A DNA stretch of 40,492 nt from contig JAJDAQ010000023.1 of the NCBI GenBank assembly GCA_029261815.1, forward strand, positions 1 to 40,492. Reading direction: 5' to 3'. Positions 1 to 8,294 of the stretch are shown here, in pieces. The stretch's first letter is position 1, and each line of letters begins with the position of its first letter. Under the pieces are notes generated by a model that was given only the letters and a program-made list of their open reading frames with translations, had not been told where the DNA came from and ran no database searches. The position numbers and the translations under genes were made by a program. Origin of the DNA: Deltaproteobacteria bacterium. GTDB taxonomy: Bacteria > Myxococcota_A > UBA9160 > UBA6930.

Positions 1-731
1 AGCGAAGCCCGGAAACCCGAGCGGTGACCCCCGTTGACATCATCCTTCGTGGACCCTGTGAGGGGGTTCACGCCATCGATGAATCCGGCAATCTCGCTGT
101 GGTAGGCCGCGACGCGAAGTGCCGCCGCATCGCCGAGCGGCACGTTGATCATGGCCTTGACGTTGCCGCCCCACTCGCCGTCCGTGACGTTCTCGGCACC
201 GGCCGAGATCGAGGCCGCGAACTCTTCGAGATCCGGCTGGTTCGTGATGTAACGCACCGTGCCCGACAGCGAGCCGGAACCGAACAGCGTGCCCTGCGGT
301 CCGCGCAGGACCTCGACGCGGTTCAAGTCGAAGAGGTCCAGGTCCGGTGTGAACAGGGACAGCGAGATCGCCGACTCATCGAGGTAGATCCCGACCTGCT
401 CCTTGACGCCCGGCTGGTCTCGAACAATCTGGCCCGCCGAGACGCCACGGATGGCGACCTGGCTCTGACCCGGTCCGAGGTTCTGGACGGTGAAGCCCGC
501 GACGCTTCGCGAGATGTCTTCGATGTTGGTCGCTCCCGACCTCTCCATCTGCTTGCCCGTCTGCACGGCCAGCGAGAACGGGACCTCGCTCAATGCTTCT
601 TCGCGCTTTCGCGCGGTGACGACGATCTCGTCGACGCCTTCGGTTTCATCGGCCACGGCCGAGACGGCGGGCATCACGAAGCAAGCCGCCGCTGCGAGCA
701 CACCGGCCCGCGCGAATCGTTGGATTCTCAA
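1..731 (-). CDS. TonB-dependent receptor, N-terminal part (runs off the left edge)
   Basis: This is an outer-membrane active-transport receptor, of the kind that imports siderophores, vitamins or other large nutrients with TonB energy. About 243 codons are present. The reading frame starts with TTG at 729-731, preceded on the minus strand by a strong AGGAGGGG ribosome site; the nearby upstream ATG is in another frame and soon hits a stop. The protein has a signal peptide ending near VSAVADE, then EIVVTARKREE (TonB-box region), then a plug domain with typical motifs: IEDISRSVAGFTV, VAIRGV, VEVLRGPQGTLFGSGSLSGTV and VRYITNQP. The strong IVVTARKREE opening is common in large receptor families of proteobacterial carbon scavengers. 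The beta-barrel lies outside the window, so the substrate cannot be judged. Confidence 0.93.
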   Translation of the reverse strand, partial: MRIQRFARAGVLAAAACFVMPAVSAVADETEGVDEIVVTARKREEALSEVPFSLAVQTGKQMERSGATNIEDISRSVAGFTVQNLGPGQSQVAIRGVSAGQIVRDQPGVKEQVGIYLDESAISLSLFTPDLDLFDLNRVEVLRGPQGTLFGSGSLSGTVRYITNQPDLEEFAASISAGAENVTDGEWGGNVKAMINVPLGDAAALRVAAYHSEIAGFIDGVNPLTGSTKDDVNGGHRSGFRAS

Positions 732-931
732 GTTCCCCTCCTGTGGGCCTCTGAATGGACCCCTGGTTGACTCATGGGCAGCTGCGGCCCAGCTGAGCGC
801 GAAAGAACATACTCACATTCCGCTCGCACGACAGTGCAGGATTGCCCCTAGGCCGCCGGAATCGTTGAGGTATCGACTCGGAGAAGTGACCCGGAGTCAC
901 TCTGGGCCGCGCTAGGACCCTGCGCGGGAGG

Positions 932-1007
932 TGGTCGGGGTGGTGGGATTCGAACCCACGACGCTGACCACCCAAAGATCAGGCTCTGGCCGCTGAGCTA
1001 CACCCCG
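932..1007 (-). tRNA. tRNA-Pro (anticodon TGG), 3' CCA encoded
   Basis: The minus strand folds into a full cloverleaf. The acceptor arm is CGGGGTG paired with CACCCCG, with discriminator A followed by an encoded CCA (934-932). The D arm is GCTC/GAGC with GG in the loop. The anticodon stem is TGATC/GGTCA with loop TTTGGGT, giving anticodon TGG, which reads CCA and related proline codons. The variable loop has five bases, and the T arm is GTGGG-TTCGAAT-CCCAC. The body is 73 nt plus CCA. The C1 start, A73 and GGG at 35-37 fit proline tRNA. Confidence 0.95.
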
Positions 1008-1015
1008 AGCCGTCT

Positions 1016-1021
1016 ATTCTA
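1016..1021 (-). promoter_or_regulatory. Probable -10 element of the tRNA-Pro gene
   Basis: TAGAAT on the minus strand ends nine bases before the mature tRNA 5' end, so transcription would start one to three bases upstream of the tRNA. No convincing -35 box is visible at 17 bases, so this is a moderate call. Confidence 0.45.
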
Positions 1022-1142
1022 GGCACTCGGCCGCGATCGGTGAGGGTTCGGAAACCGAAAAGGCTCGGAAGCCACCACGGGAGACCCCTGCGCCCCGGAG
1101 AACGCGCCGTGAGGGCACGTCCATTTGCGCGCGGCCTTCGGC

Positions 1143-1820
1143 CTACGCCAGCTGGATCAGGTTGAAGACCTTCTCTTCGAGCCAGACGACGAGTTCGCGC
1201 AGGGCGTCCTGATTGATCTCGTGTTCCATTTCGAACTCGCGGTAGTGGACGTTGAGACCGCGAGCCAATAGCCGCTGCCGCGAATCCTGGGCGTTTTCGA
1301 CCGGAATCATCGGGTCCTTGGTGCCGTGGATGACCAGGGCGGGGAAGTTGGCGAGCCCGTCCTGGGTCGGTACCGCCTCGTCGACGGCATCGGGCAACCA
1401 GGATGAGAGCGCCACGAGACCGGCAAAACGGTCCGGATCTCCCAACACCAGGTCGTAGGCCATGACGCCGCCCTGGCTGAAACCCATCACGACGATCTTT
1501 CGGCGATCGATCGGGTAGCGCTCACAGGCGTCGTCGAGAAAGGTGCGTACCGCGCCACGAGCCGCGTCGAATGCGGCGGGATCGATCTCCCGGTCCTGGC
1601 TGATCGGCCACCAGCCGTAGCCCAACAGGCCCGGCGCCTGGTCGGGCGCGATCTCGAAACCAACCGGTCCCTGTGGGCAGAGCACCAGCGCCTGACCGCC
1701 GTGGACGATCGGCGCCAGGCCCATGAGGTCGTGAGCGTTCGCGCCCCAGCCGTGAAGCATCAGGATGGTCGGAAACGGGCCCTCTCCGGGCGGAATGTGG
1801 GCGGTGTACATGAGATCCAT
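1143..1820 (-). CDS. Phospholipase/carboxylesterase-type alpha/beta hydrolase
   Basis: This is a small cytoplasmic serine hydrolase of the phospholipase/carboxylesterase (dienelactone-hydrolase-like) group; 225 residues is the usual length. The oxyanion-side motif LMLHGWGAN is at 20-28. The nucleophile elbow GFSQGG places the serine at 115. The acid is Asp169 in HGTKDPMIP, and the histidine is His200 in EMEHEI, so the triad is complete. There is no signal peptide. It is probably transcribed alone, divergent from leuC with a 124-base shared upstream region. The natural ester cannot be read from the sequence. Confidence 0.88.
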   Translation of the reverse strand: MDLMYTAHIPPGEGPFPTILMLHGWGANAHDLMGLAPIVHGGQALVLCPQGPVGFEIAPDQAPGLLGYGWWPISQDREIDPAAFDAARGAVRTFLDDACERYPIDRRKIVVMGFSQGGVMAYDLVLGDPDRFAGLVALSSWLPDAVDEAVPTQDGLANFPALVIHGTKDPMIPVENAQDSRQRLLARGLNVHYREFEMEHEINQDALRELVVWLEEKVFNLIQLA

Positions 1821-1944
1821 GAGGGCTCCCTGGGCGCTGCATTCGGGTGGCTCGGCCTACCCGGCGGTGGATCGGGACGTTACCCACCGCTCCCGACAGA
1901 CGCCCGCGGCGCCGCCCGAGGCTGGATGCTAAATCCACCGGGTC

Positions 1945-3351
1945 ATGACATCCCCCTCGAGCTTGTTCGACAAGGTCTGGCAGGCCCACGCGGTGCGTGA
2001 GCTCCCCGACGGCCAGACGCAACTATTCATCGGTCTCCACCTCATCCACGAGGTCACGAGCCCCCAGGCATTCGCCATGCTGAATGAGATGGGGCTTCCG
2101 GTCCGATTTCCGCAGCAGACGTTCGCGACCGTCGACCACATCATCCCGACGGATTCCCAGGTCCGGCCCCTGGCCGACGGGCTTGCCGAACAGATGCTGG
2201 TCGCACTCGAGAAGAACTGCCGGGACAACGGCATCACCCTCTTCGATCCGGCCAGCGGGAACCAGGGCGTCGTCCACGTGATCGGGCCCGAACTCGGGCT
2301 GACCCAACCGGGCATGACCGTGGCCTGCGGCGACAGTCACACCTCGACCCACGGTGCATTCGGCGCGATCGCATTCGGGATCGGCACGAGCCAGGTTCGC
2401 GATGTCCTGGCGACGCAGTGCCTGGCCATGGCCAAGCCCAAGGTCCGCCGGATCGATGTCGAGGGAACCCTCGGCGGCGGCGTCTACGCCAAGGACGTCA
2501 TCCTGCACATCATCCGTCGGCTCGGCGTCAAGGGCGGCGTGGGCCATGCGTACGAATACGCCGGCGATGTCATCGAAGCGATGACGATGGAAGAGCGCCT
2601 AACGGTCTGCAACATGTCGATCGAAGGCGGCGCCCGGGTCGGCTACATCAATCCCGACGACACGGCGGTCGAATACCTCCGCGGTCGCGAGTACGCGCCC
2701 AAGGGAGAGGCCTTCGACCGCGCAGCCGACTGGTGGCGCAGCATCGCGAGCGATGCCGAAGCGTCGTACGACGACCGGGTCACGTTCGCGGGCAGCGACA
2801 TCTCTCCGACGGTGACCTGGGGCATCCACCCCGGGCATGCGCTCGGGGTTGCGGAGAACATTCCGCAACTCACGGCCGTCCCCGACGACGAACGACCGGG
2901 CTATGCCGAAGCGCTCGAATACATGGGACTGCGCCAGGGCGAAGCGGTCGCCGGCACCAAGATCGATGTCGCCTTCATCGGCTCCTGCACCAATGGCCGG
3001 ATCTCTGACCTGCGCGAAGCCGCCAAGGTCGCGCAGAAGGGGCACGTGGCCCCCGGCATCCGCACCTTCGTGGTGCCCGGCTCGCAGGCCGTCGCGCGTC
3101 AAGCCGAAGAGGAAGGCCTGGACGAGATCTTCAAGGCCGCGGGTTTCGACTGGCGCGAGCCCGGCTGTTCGATGTGCCTGGCCATGAACCCGGACAAGCT
3201 GATCGGCCGCGAACTGTGCGCCTCGTCGAGCAACCGGAACTTCAAGGGCCGGCAGGGGTCGCCGACCGGACGCACGATGTTGATGTCGCCGGCGATGGTC
3301 GCGGCTGCTGCCATTCGCGGCGAAGTGACCGATGTGCGGGAGGTCCTCTAG
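1945..3351 (+). CDS. leuC: 3-isopropylmalate dehydratase large subunit
   Basis: With LeuD, it isomerises 2-isopropylmalate to 3-isopropylmalate in leucine synthesis, in the cytoplasm. The 468-residue length is normal for the family. The three [4Fe-4S] ligands are visible: Cys348 in GSCTNGR, and Cys408 and Cys411 in GCSMCLAMN. Other hallmarks are the early FDKVWQAH and the [13 protein letters not shown] motif. The ATG at 1945 gives the expected N-terminus, but no clear Shine-Dalgarno precedes it. A TAAAT-like element at 1930-1934 lies close enough that a very short leader is possible. leuD follows after two bases. leuA and leuB are not in the window. Confidence 0.97.
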   Translation: MTSPSSLFDKVWQAHAVRELPDGQTQLFIGLHLIHEVTSPQAFAMLNEMGLPVRFPQQTFATVDHIIPTDSQVRPLADGLAEQMLVALEKNCRDNGITLFDPASGNQGVVHVIGPELGLTQPGMTVACGDSHTSTHGAFGAIAFGIGTSQVRDVLATQCLAMAKPKVRRIDVEGTLGGGVYAKDVILHIIRRLGVKGGVGHAYEYAGDVIEAMTMEERLTVCNMSIEGGARVGYINPDDTAVEYLRGREYAPKGEAFDRAADWWRSIASDAEASYDDRVTFAGSDISPTVTWGIHPGHALGVAENIPQLTAVPDDERPGYAEALEYMGLRQGEAVAGTKIDVAFIGSCTNGRISDLREAAKVAQKGHVAPGIRTFVVPGSQAVARQAEEEGLDEIFKAAGFDWREPGCSMCLAMNPDKLIGRELCASSSNRNFKGRQGSPTGRTMLMSPAMVAAAAIRGEVTDVREVL

Positions 3352-3353
3352 CC

Positions 3354-3953
3354 ATGGCCGATATCGTGAACCGGATCGAAGGACGCGGCTGTGTCGTGCG
3401 CGGAAGCGACATCGATACCGACCGCATCATCCCCGCACGCTTCCTGCGGTGCGTCACATTCGACGGCCTGGGGGAGCACGCGTTCGAGGACGACCGCGAG
3501 CAGGCCAAGGGAGATCATGCGCTCGACAAGGAGCAGTACGCGGGCGCCAACGTCCTGATCGTGGGCGAGAACTTCGGCTGCGGCTCGTCCCGCGAGCACG
3601 CGCCGCAGAGCCTGATGCGAGCCGGATTCGACGTCTTCGTGGGCGAGAGCTTCGCCGAGATCTTCGCAGGCAACTGCACCGCGCTCGGCTTGCCGTGTGT
3701 CACCCTCGCCGGCGACGATCTCGCCACCTTGATGGACAGTGTCGAACTCGATCCCGAGCAGACCGTGGCCGTCGACCTGGAGAGCCGCACCGTGACTTCC
3801 AGGGCGGGCACCATGGAGGCCAACGTGCGCGATGGCACTCGAAAAGCCCTCCTCGAGGGCACCTGGAACGCAACCGCCGTGCTCGTGGAAGCCGGCGAGA
3901 CGATCGAGGCCACCGCCGCGCGGCTCCCCTACGTAAACGGATTCGCGAACTGA
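3354..3953 (+). CDS. leuD: 3-isopropylmalate dehydratase small subunit
   Basis: Small subunit of isopropylmalate isomerase, 199 residues, the usual size. The ATG at 3354 sits two bases after the leuC stop and restores the normal start MADIVNRIEGRG. A longer in-frame extension back to 3174 would overlap leuC and is not credible. Family motifs are DIDTDRIIPARFL near the N-terminus, GENFGCGSSREHAP in the middle, and FAEIFAGNCTALGLP. It is translated with leuC as a two-gene unit. Confidence 0.97.
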   Translation: MADIVNRIEGRGCVVRGSDIDTDRIIPARFLRCVTFDGLGEHAFEDDREQAKGDHALDKEQYAGANVLIVGENFGCGSSREHAPQSLMRAGFDVFVGESFAEIFAGNCTALGLPCVTLAGDDLATLMDSVELDPEQTVAVDLESRTVTSRAGTMEANVRDGTRKALLEGTWNATAVLVEAGETIEATAARLPYVNGFAN

Positions 3954-3978
3954 CCCGCGGGGCCAGCCCGCGTATCAT
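3950..3978 (+). promoter_or_regulatory. Putative promoter of the mscS-corA-ligase operon
   Basis: CTGACC (3950-3955, overlapping the leuD stop codon) and TATCAT (3973-3978) are separated by exactly 17 bases, a good sigma70-type pair. The GTG start of the channel gene at 3985 is six bases after the -10 box, so the predicted transcript would be leaderless. There is no ribosome site between them. Confidence 0.5.
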
Positions 3979-3984
3979 CGCCGC

Positions 3985-6102
3985 GTGACCCGAACCATGC
4001 ACCCGTTCGCCTGCGTCGATGCGCGCTCTCTCGTCCGGGTGTTCGTTGCCATCGCGCTGCTGGCTCTGCCCTCGTCGGCCGCCAGCCAAACCGACGCGAC
4101 CGGGTCCCCAGAAGAGGACGGCCCCACGGTCGAGGCGCAGCTCGACGCGGCGCAGGCCAGCCGGGATCAACTCGGCGAAGACGATCCGCGACGCGCCTTG
4201 TACGACGAACTCACCACCATCCTGGTGCAGCGCGGAACGGCCGAGCAGCGGAAGGCTGAGCTGGCCGCCCAACGTGACGCGCTCGGCATGCGTTCCCACA
4301 TGTCGCCCCAGGAACGCTGGGGAAACCCCGAACAGATCGACGTCGCGCTCTACGACCAGGTCGAGGGAGCCCTCGAGTCCGCCACCGGGGATGCCGAGCA
4401 GGCGCGTACCGCACGCGAGGTCGCGCGGGAGGCGACGCGGGCCGCCGTCGCCGCACAGTCGGCGCTGCCGGCAACCGAGGGCGACCCGGTTCGCGCGCTT
4501 GCGCGCGAGGTCGCCGATCAGCGCGTGCGTCTTCGCCGCGAGATCGCGCAGAACGCCGAGAAAGCCATCGAACTCGAAGACGAGCGATGTGCCCAATCCA
4601 GGGCCGACTTCGCCTGGGCGGCTCCACAAGTGGTGGTATCGGCGGCCGATCGCGCCAGCGTCGCCGCCCAGATGGACGAACGCGAAAGATCCGAGCGCAA
4701 GAAGCTCCAGCGTGCCGAAGTGCAGTTGCGCGATGCCGAGCGACGCTGGAACGCTGGCTCCAACGCGACGGGTGATCAGCGCGCGGCGCTTCGTGCCGAC
4801 CTGAAGTTTCGCCAGAAGGCGGTGGCCCTCCAGACTTCGCGATTCACGAGGATGGCGGCGCAGCGAGAGGCGGCACAGCGGCGGCTCGCGGTGCTTGCCT
4901 ATGAGGTTCCCGACCACGCCACCCTCATTGCGTGGCTCGAAGCCGCGCGCACGACCGCGTCTTCCCTGGGGCGCGAGCGTCGCCTCGACGAAGTCGATCT
5001 ATCCGAGATCCTCGACGAGCGCGCGACATTGATCCAGCGCCCGGAAGGAGAGCGGCCAGGGAAAGCCTGGCTGCGTGCCATCGACGGGCAGATCGAGCTT
5101 CATCGCGAGCACCAGGAAGAACTACGCCTCGCCGAGGAAGTGCACGCGCGACTCGCTGCGACGCTCGAGCGCAAGGCGGGTGCCGCGACCTGGAGCGACC
5201 GCGCCGGAGAAGCCTGGGAAGCGGGCAAGCGCGCCTGGCGCCACGAGGTCGGCGTCGCCGGAGATTCCTCTGTCACTGTCGGGATGATCATTCTTGCGCT
5301 GGCAATGATCGTATTCGGCTTCGTGACCAGCCGTTTGCTCGCGCGCACGCTCGAGCGGCGCATTCTGCCGGGATTCGGCTTTGACACAGGCGCCAGCCAT
5401 GCTTTCGCCGAACTCGCCTTCTACGGGCTACTGGTCATCGTCTTCCTGATGTCGCTCCAGATCGTCAGCATTCCCCTGACGGCCTTCGCATTCGTGGGCG
5501 GCGCGCTCGCGATCGGGGTCGGCTTCGGCAGCCAGAACGTGGTGAATAACTTCATCAGCGGGATCATTCTCCTCGCCGAGCGCCCGATCAAGATCGGCGA
5601 CCTCGTCCAGGTCGACCAGACCTACGGAAACATCGAACGCATCGGTTTGCGTTCGACACGCGTTCGGACCGGCGAGAATATTCACGTCATCGTTCCGAAC
5701 GCGACGTTCCTCGAAACCAACGTCGTCAACTGGACGCACTCGAATTCAGAGGTTCGGGTCATGATCGCGGTCGGCGTGGCCTATGGTTCGCCGATCCGCG
5801 AGGTCGAAACGCAGCTCATGGCCGCGCTCCAAGGCCATCCCAAGATCCTCTCGCGGCCGGAGCCCATCATCCTGTTCAAGGAATTCGGTGACAATGCGCT
5901 CCACTTCGAAGCGCATTTCTGGCTTCGGATCCATTCGCAGATGGAGCGCTACAAGATTTCCAGCGACATCCGCTTCGCCATCGACGACCGCTTCCGGGAA
6001 AGCAACATCGTCATCGCCTACCCGCAGCGTGACCTCCACATCGATAGCCTCGCACCGTTGGAGATACGAATGGTCGAGTCGGCCCAGCGGGAAGAGTCGT
6101 AG
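3985..6102 (+). CDS. MscS-family mechanosensitive channel with long periplasmic coiled-coil domain
   Basis: An inner-membrane channel that opens under membrane tension and releases solutes on hypo-osmotic shock. It has 705 residues against about 286 for E. coli MscS. An export signal (VRVFVAIALLALPSSAASQ) is followed by roughly 390 charged, Ala/Arg/Glu-rich residues that look like periplasmic coiled coils, as in MscK/MscM-type giants. A transmembrane helix lies near 430-450 and more near 475-520. The pore helix and start of the beta domain read GGALAIGVGFGSQNVVNNF from residue 505, then GDLVQVDQTYGNIERIGLR, all typical of MscS. The GTG start at 3985 is used; the ATG at 3997 is an alternative. 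It overlaps corA by one base and heads the six-gene run. Confidence 0.92.
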   Translation: MTRTMHPFACVDARSLVRVFVAIALLALPSSAASQTDATGSPEEDGPTVEAQLDAAQASRDQLGEDDPRRALYDELTTILVQRGTAEQRKAELAAQRDALGMRSHMSPQERWGNPEQIDVALYDQVEGALESATGDAEQARTAREVAREATRAAVAAQSALPATEGDPVRALAREVADQRVRLRREIAQNAEKAIELEDERCAQSRADFAWAAPQVVVSAADRASVAAQMDERERSERKKLQRAEVQLRDAERRWNAGSNATGDQRAALRADLKFRQKAVALQTSRFTRMAAQREAAQRRLAVLAYEVPDHATLIAWLEAARTTASSLGRERRLDEVDLSEILDERATLIQRPEGERPGKAWLRAIDGQIELHREHQEELRLAEEVHARLAATLERKAGAATWSDRAGEAWEAGKRAWRHEVGVAGDSSVTVGMIILALAMIVFGFVTSRLLARTLERRILPGFGFDTGASHAFAELAFYGLLVIVFLMSLQIVSIPLTAFAFVGGALAIGVGFGSQNVVNNFISGIILLAERPIKIGDLVQVDQTYGNIERIGLRSTRVRTGENIHVIVPNATFLETNVVNWTHSNSEVRVMIAVGVAYGSPIREVETQLMAALQGHPKILSRPEPIILFKEFGDNALHFEAHFWLRIHSQMERYKISSDIRFAIDDRFRESNIVIAYPQRDLHIDSLAPLEIRMVESAQREES

Positions 6103-7175
6103 TGCGGCGCAATCGCGCTCCCATCGGTGCACGCCCCGGGACCCTGGCGATCCCGGGCGACTCACCGCCGCCGCGCATCCACGCGTTTGGGTACTCGGCC
6201 GAAAGCTGGCACGAGTCCGATCTCGATTCTCCTGCAGAAATCGCGGCGATCCGCTCTGAGAGCCAGACCGTCTGGGTAGAAGTCCAGGGGCTCGGTTCGG
6301 AGTCCGTCCTACGCGAGATCGCGGCCGAGTTCCAGCTGCATCCACTGGCCCTGGAGGCCGCGACGAACATCCCACAGCGCGCGCGACACGAAGTCAACGA
6401 ACGCTACCTGCTTTCGATCGCCCGGGTCCCGGCCCGCGACGATGACGGCAACCTCTCCATGCCCCAGGTCTGCATGATCCTGGGCGACGGTTGGCTCCTG
6501 ACCTTTCAGGATCGCTACCTGGGTCTTTTCGATGGGGTTCGAGAGCGAATTCGCGAGGGCCTCGGGCCGATCCGGACCGCCGGCCCCAGCTACCTCTTCG
6601 TCGCGCTGCTCGACGCGATGGCCGACCACTATTTCCCGGTCGCGGAAGACCTGGCCGCGCTACTGGAAGACCTCGAAGACAGCGTAAATGTCGACCCGCA
6701 GCCCGCCGCACTCCGGGAAGTCCACGCTGCACGAAGAGACCTTGTTGCGCTCCGCCGTGTCGGCCAGCCCCAGGTGGATGCGCATCGTGCATTGTCGCTT
6801 CGACCCGAGCCCTTCATCGAGGGTGAAGCCATCGTCTACCTGCGGAGCGCTGAGCAACATGTCGCGCAAGCCATGGGCATCATCGAATCCGCTCGCGAGC
6901 ACGCATCGAGTCTGGTCGAACTCTATCTTTCCAACGTCAGTCACAAGACGAACGAGGTCATGAAGGTCCTGACACTGATGGCCAGCATCTTCATTCCCCT
7001 CACGTTCGTCGCCGGCATCTACGGGATGAACTTCGAGTGGATGCCCGAGCTGAAGCAACCCTGGGGCTACCCAGCCGCCCTTTCCGTCATGGCCGCGGTC
7101 GCTGCCGCAATGACGTGGTGGTTCCGGGCGCGTGGGTGGGTGGGCACGTACAAGCCCCGGGACGGTGACCGTTGA
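6102..7175 (+). CDS. CorA-family divalent metal transporter
   Basis: An inner-membrane magnesium/cobalt/zinc channel or exporter of the CorA superfamily, 357 residues. The large N-terminal cytoplasmic domain ends in a long helical stalk. Two C-terminal membrane helices flank the signature GMN at 308-310 (FVAGIYGMNFEWMPEL). The GTG start at 6102 shares its first base with the channel stop (TAGTG), so translation is coupled. Pairing with an MscS channel suggests an ion or osmotic role. The exact metal and direction (CorA-like or ZntB-like) cannot be decided here. Confidence 0.93.
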   Translation: MRRNRAPIGARPGTLAIPGDSPPPRIHAFGYSAESWHESDLDSPAEIAAIRSESQTVWVEVQGLGSESVLREIAAEFQLHPLALEAATNIPQRARHEVNERYLLSIARVPARDDDGNLSMPQVCMILGDGWLLTFQDRYLGLFDGVRERIREGLGPIRTAGPSYLFVALLDAMADHYFPVAEDLAALLEDLEDSVNVDPQPAALREVHAARRDLVALRRVGQPQVDAHRALSLRPEPFIEGEAIVYLRSAEQHVAQAMGIIESAREHASSLVELYLSNVSHKTNEVMKVLTLMASIFIPLTFVAGIYGMNFEWMPELKQPWGYPAALSVMAAVAAAMTWWFRARGWVGTYKPRDGDR

Positions 7176-8293
7176 ACCCGCATGGCTCCTTGACCCGGCT
7201 CCTCCGCACGTTAGGCGGGTTCCTGTTCATCGCGTTTTCGCTACCCACCGCGGCCTTTAGCCAGGCTTCGGTTCCCTGGGATGACCTCCAACTTCTTGGC
7301 GGCCGGGTTGCACCGGGAAGTCGCGCACAGATGGCCCTCCAGACCGGGGAGTCGTTCGCGGGCTCACAGGTCCTGACTCCGGTCCATGTGATTCGCGGCC
7401 GCACGCCGGGCCCCACCGTTTGCCTGGTCGCCGGAATCCACGGCGACGAGCTGAACGGAATCGAAGTCGTACGCCAGGTCTTCGAGACCCTCGACCCGGG
7501 GTCGGTTTCCGGGTCCGTCGTCGGCGTCCCGGTAGCGAACCTCCAGGGCTTCCGTCGATCATCCCGCTATCTGCCGGATCGCCGTGACCTCAATCGCTTC
7601 TTCCCCGGCCACCCGGCTGGAAGCTCAGCCTCGCGAATCGCGGACGCGCTCTTCACCGGCGTGATTCGGCATTGCGACGCGATCGTCGACTTCCATACCG
7701 GCTCGTTTCACCGGACGAACTTGCCCCAGGTGCGTGCGGACCTGGCGAATCCCGTCGTCACCGAACTCGCGCTGCGGTTCGGCGTTCCCTTGATCGTGCA
7801 TTCCACAGGACAATCCGGAACGTTGCGACGTGCCAGCGTCGATTTCGGGATCCCGGCCATCACGTATGAAGCCGGCGAGCCCTACCGCTTCCACGCCGGC
7901 GAGATCGCGCGCGGCCTACAGGGCGTTCGGCAGCTCCTGCGGGCGCTCGACATGATCGGCGGCGATACCGACAGCGACGCGCCAATCTTGGTCCGCGCAG
8001 CGCGCTGGGTCCGCGTCAGCGATGGCGGCATCTACCTCCCGAGCCGTCGCCTTGGCGACGATGTCGAGCAGGGAGAGATCCTCGGTACCGTGACGGATCC
8101 GATCTCGAACGAGCGCAATGAGATCCGCTCGCCGGCCGCGGGCCGCATCATCGGCATGGCGCTTCCCCAGGTCGTGATTCCCGGCTTCGCGGCGTTCCAT
8201 CTCGGAGACCTGAACGCGCCGCTCCCGCTCGCCGAGGCCGTCGATCCGCAGGCCAGCCCGGAAGATCTCGACCCCGAAGAGAGGCCCGAATAG
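7172..8293 (+). CDS. Exported succinylglutamate desuccinylase/aspartoacylase-family zinc hydrolase
   Basis: A zinc-dependent amide hydrolase of the AstE/aspartoacylase (M14-like) family, 373 residues. Zinc and catalytic residues are visible: His90 and Glu93 in AGIHGDELNG, His175 in DFHTGS, and Glu233 in TYEAGEP. The C-terminal SPAAGRIIG segment forms the beta-rich end typical of the family. Unusually, the N-terminus (FLFIAFSLPTAAFSQ) is a signal peptide, so the enzyme probably works in the periplasm and not in arginine catabolism. It starts with TTG at 7172, overlapping the corA stop (TTGA), and ends one base before the next gene. Known relatives sit beside ATP-grasp/7TM-transglutaminase genes, as here. 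It may remove an acyl or aminoacyl group added by the neighbouring ligase (inference). Confidence 0.88.
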   Translation: MNPHGSLTRLLRTLGGFLFIAFSLPTAAFSQASVPWDDLQLLGGRVAPGSRAQMALQTGESFAGSQVLTPVHVIRGRTPGPTVCLVAGIHGDELNGIEVVRQVFETLDPGSVSGSVVGVPVANLQGFRRSSRYLPDRRDLNRFFPGHPAGSSASRIADALFTGVIRHCDAIVDFHTGSFHRTNLPQVRADLANPVVTELALRFGVPLIVHSTGQSGTLRRASVDFGIPAITYEAGEPYRFHAGEIARGLQGVRQLLRALDMIGGDTDSDAPILVRAARWVRVSDGGIYLPSRRLGDDVEQGEILGTVTDPISNERNEIRSPAAGRIIGMALPQVVIPGFAAFHLGDLNAPLPLAEAVDPQASPEDLDPEERPE

Positions 8294-8294
8294 C

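Noticed and set aside
24-770. A 248-codon plus-strand frame at the left edge
   Set aside because: The opposite strand encodes an unmistakable TonB receptor plug domain.
1131-1142. A GGCC-TTC-GGCC hairpin after the esterase gene, as a terminator
   Set aside because: The stem is only four pairs and no T-run follows it in the transcribed direction.
3700-4917. A 405-codon minus-strand frame across leuD and the channel gene
   Set aside because: It is a low-complexity Arg/Gly/Leu shadow overlapping two clear genes.
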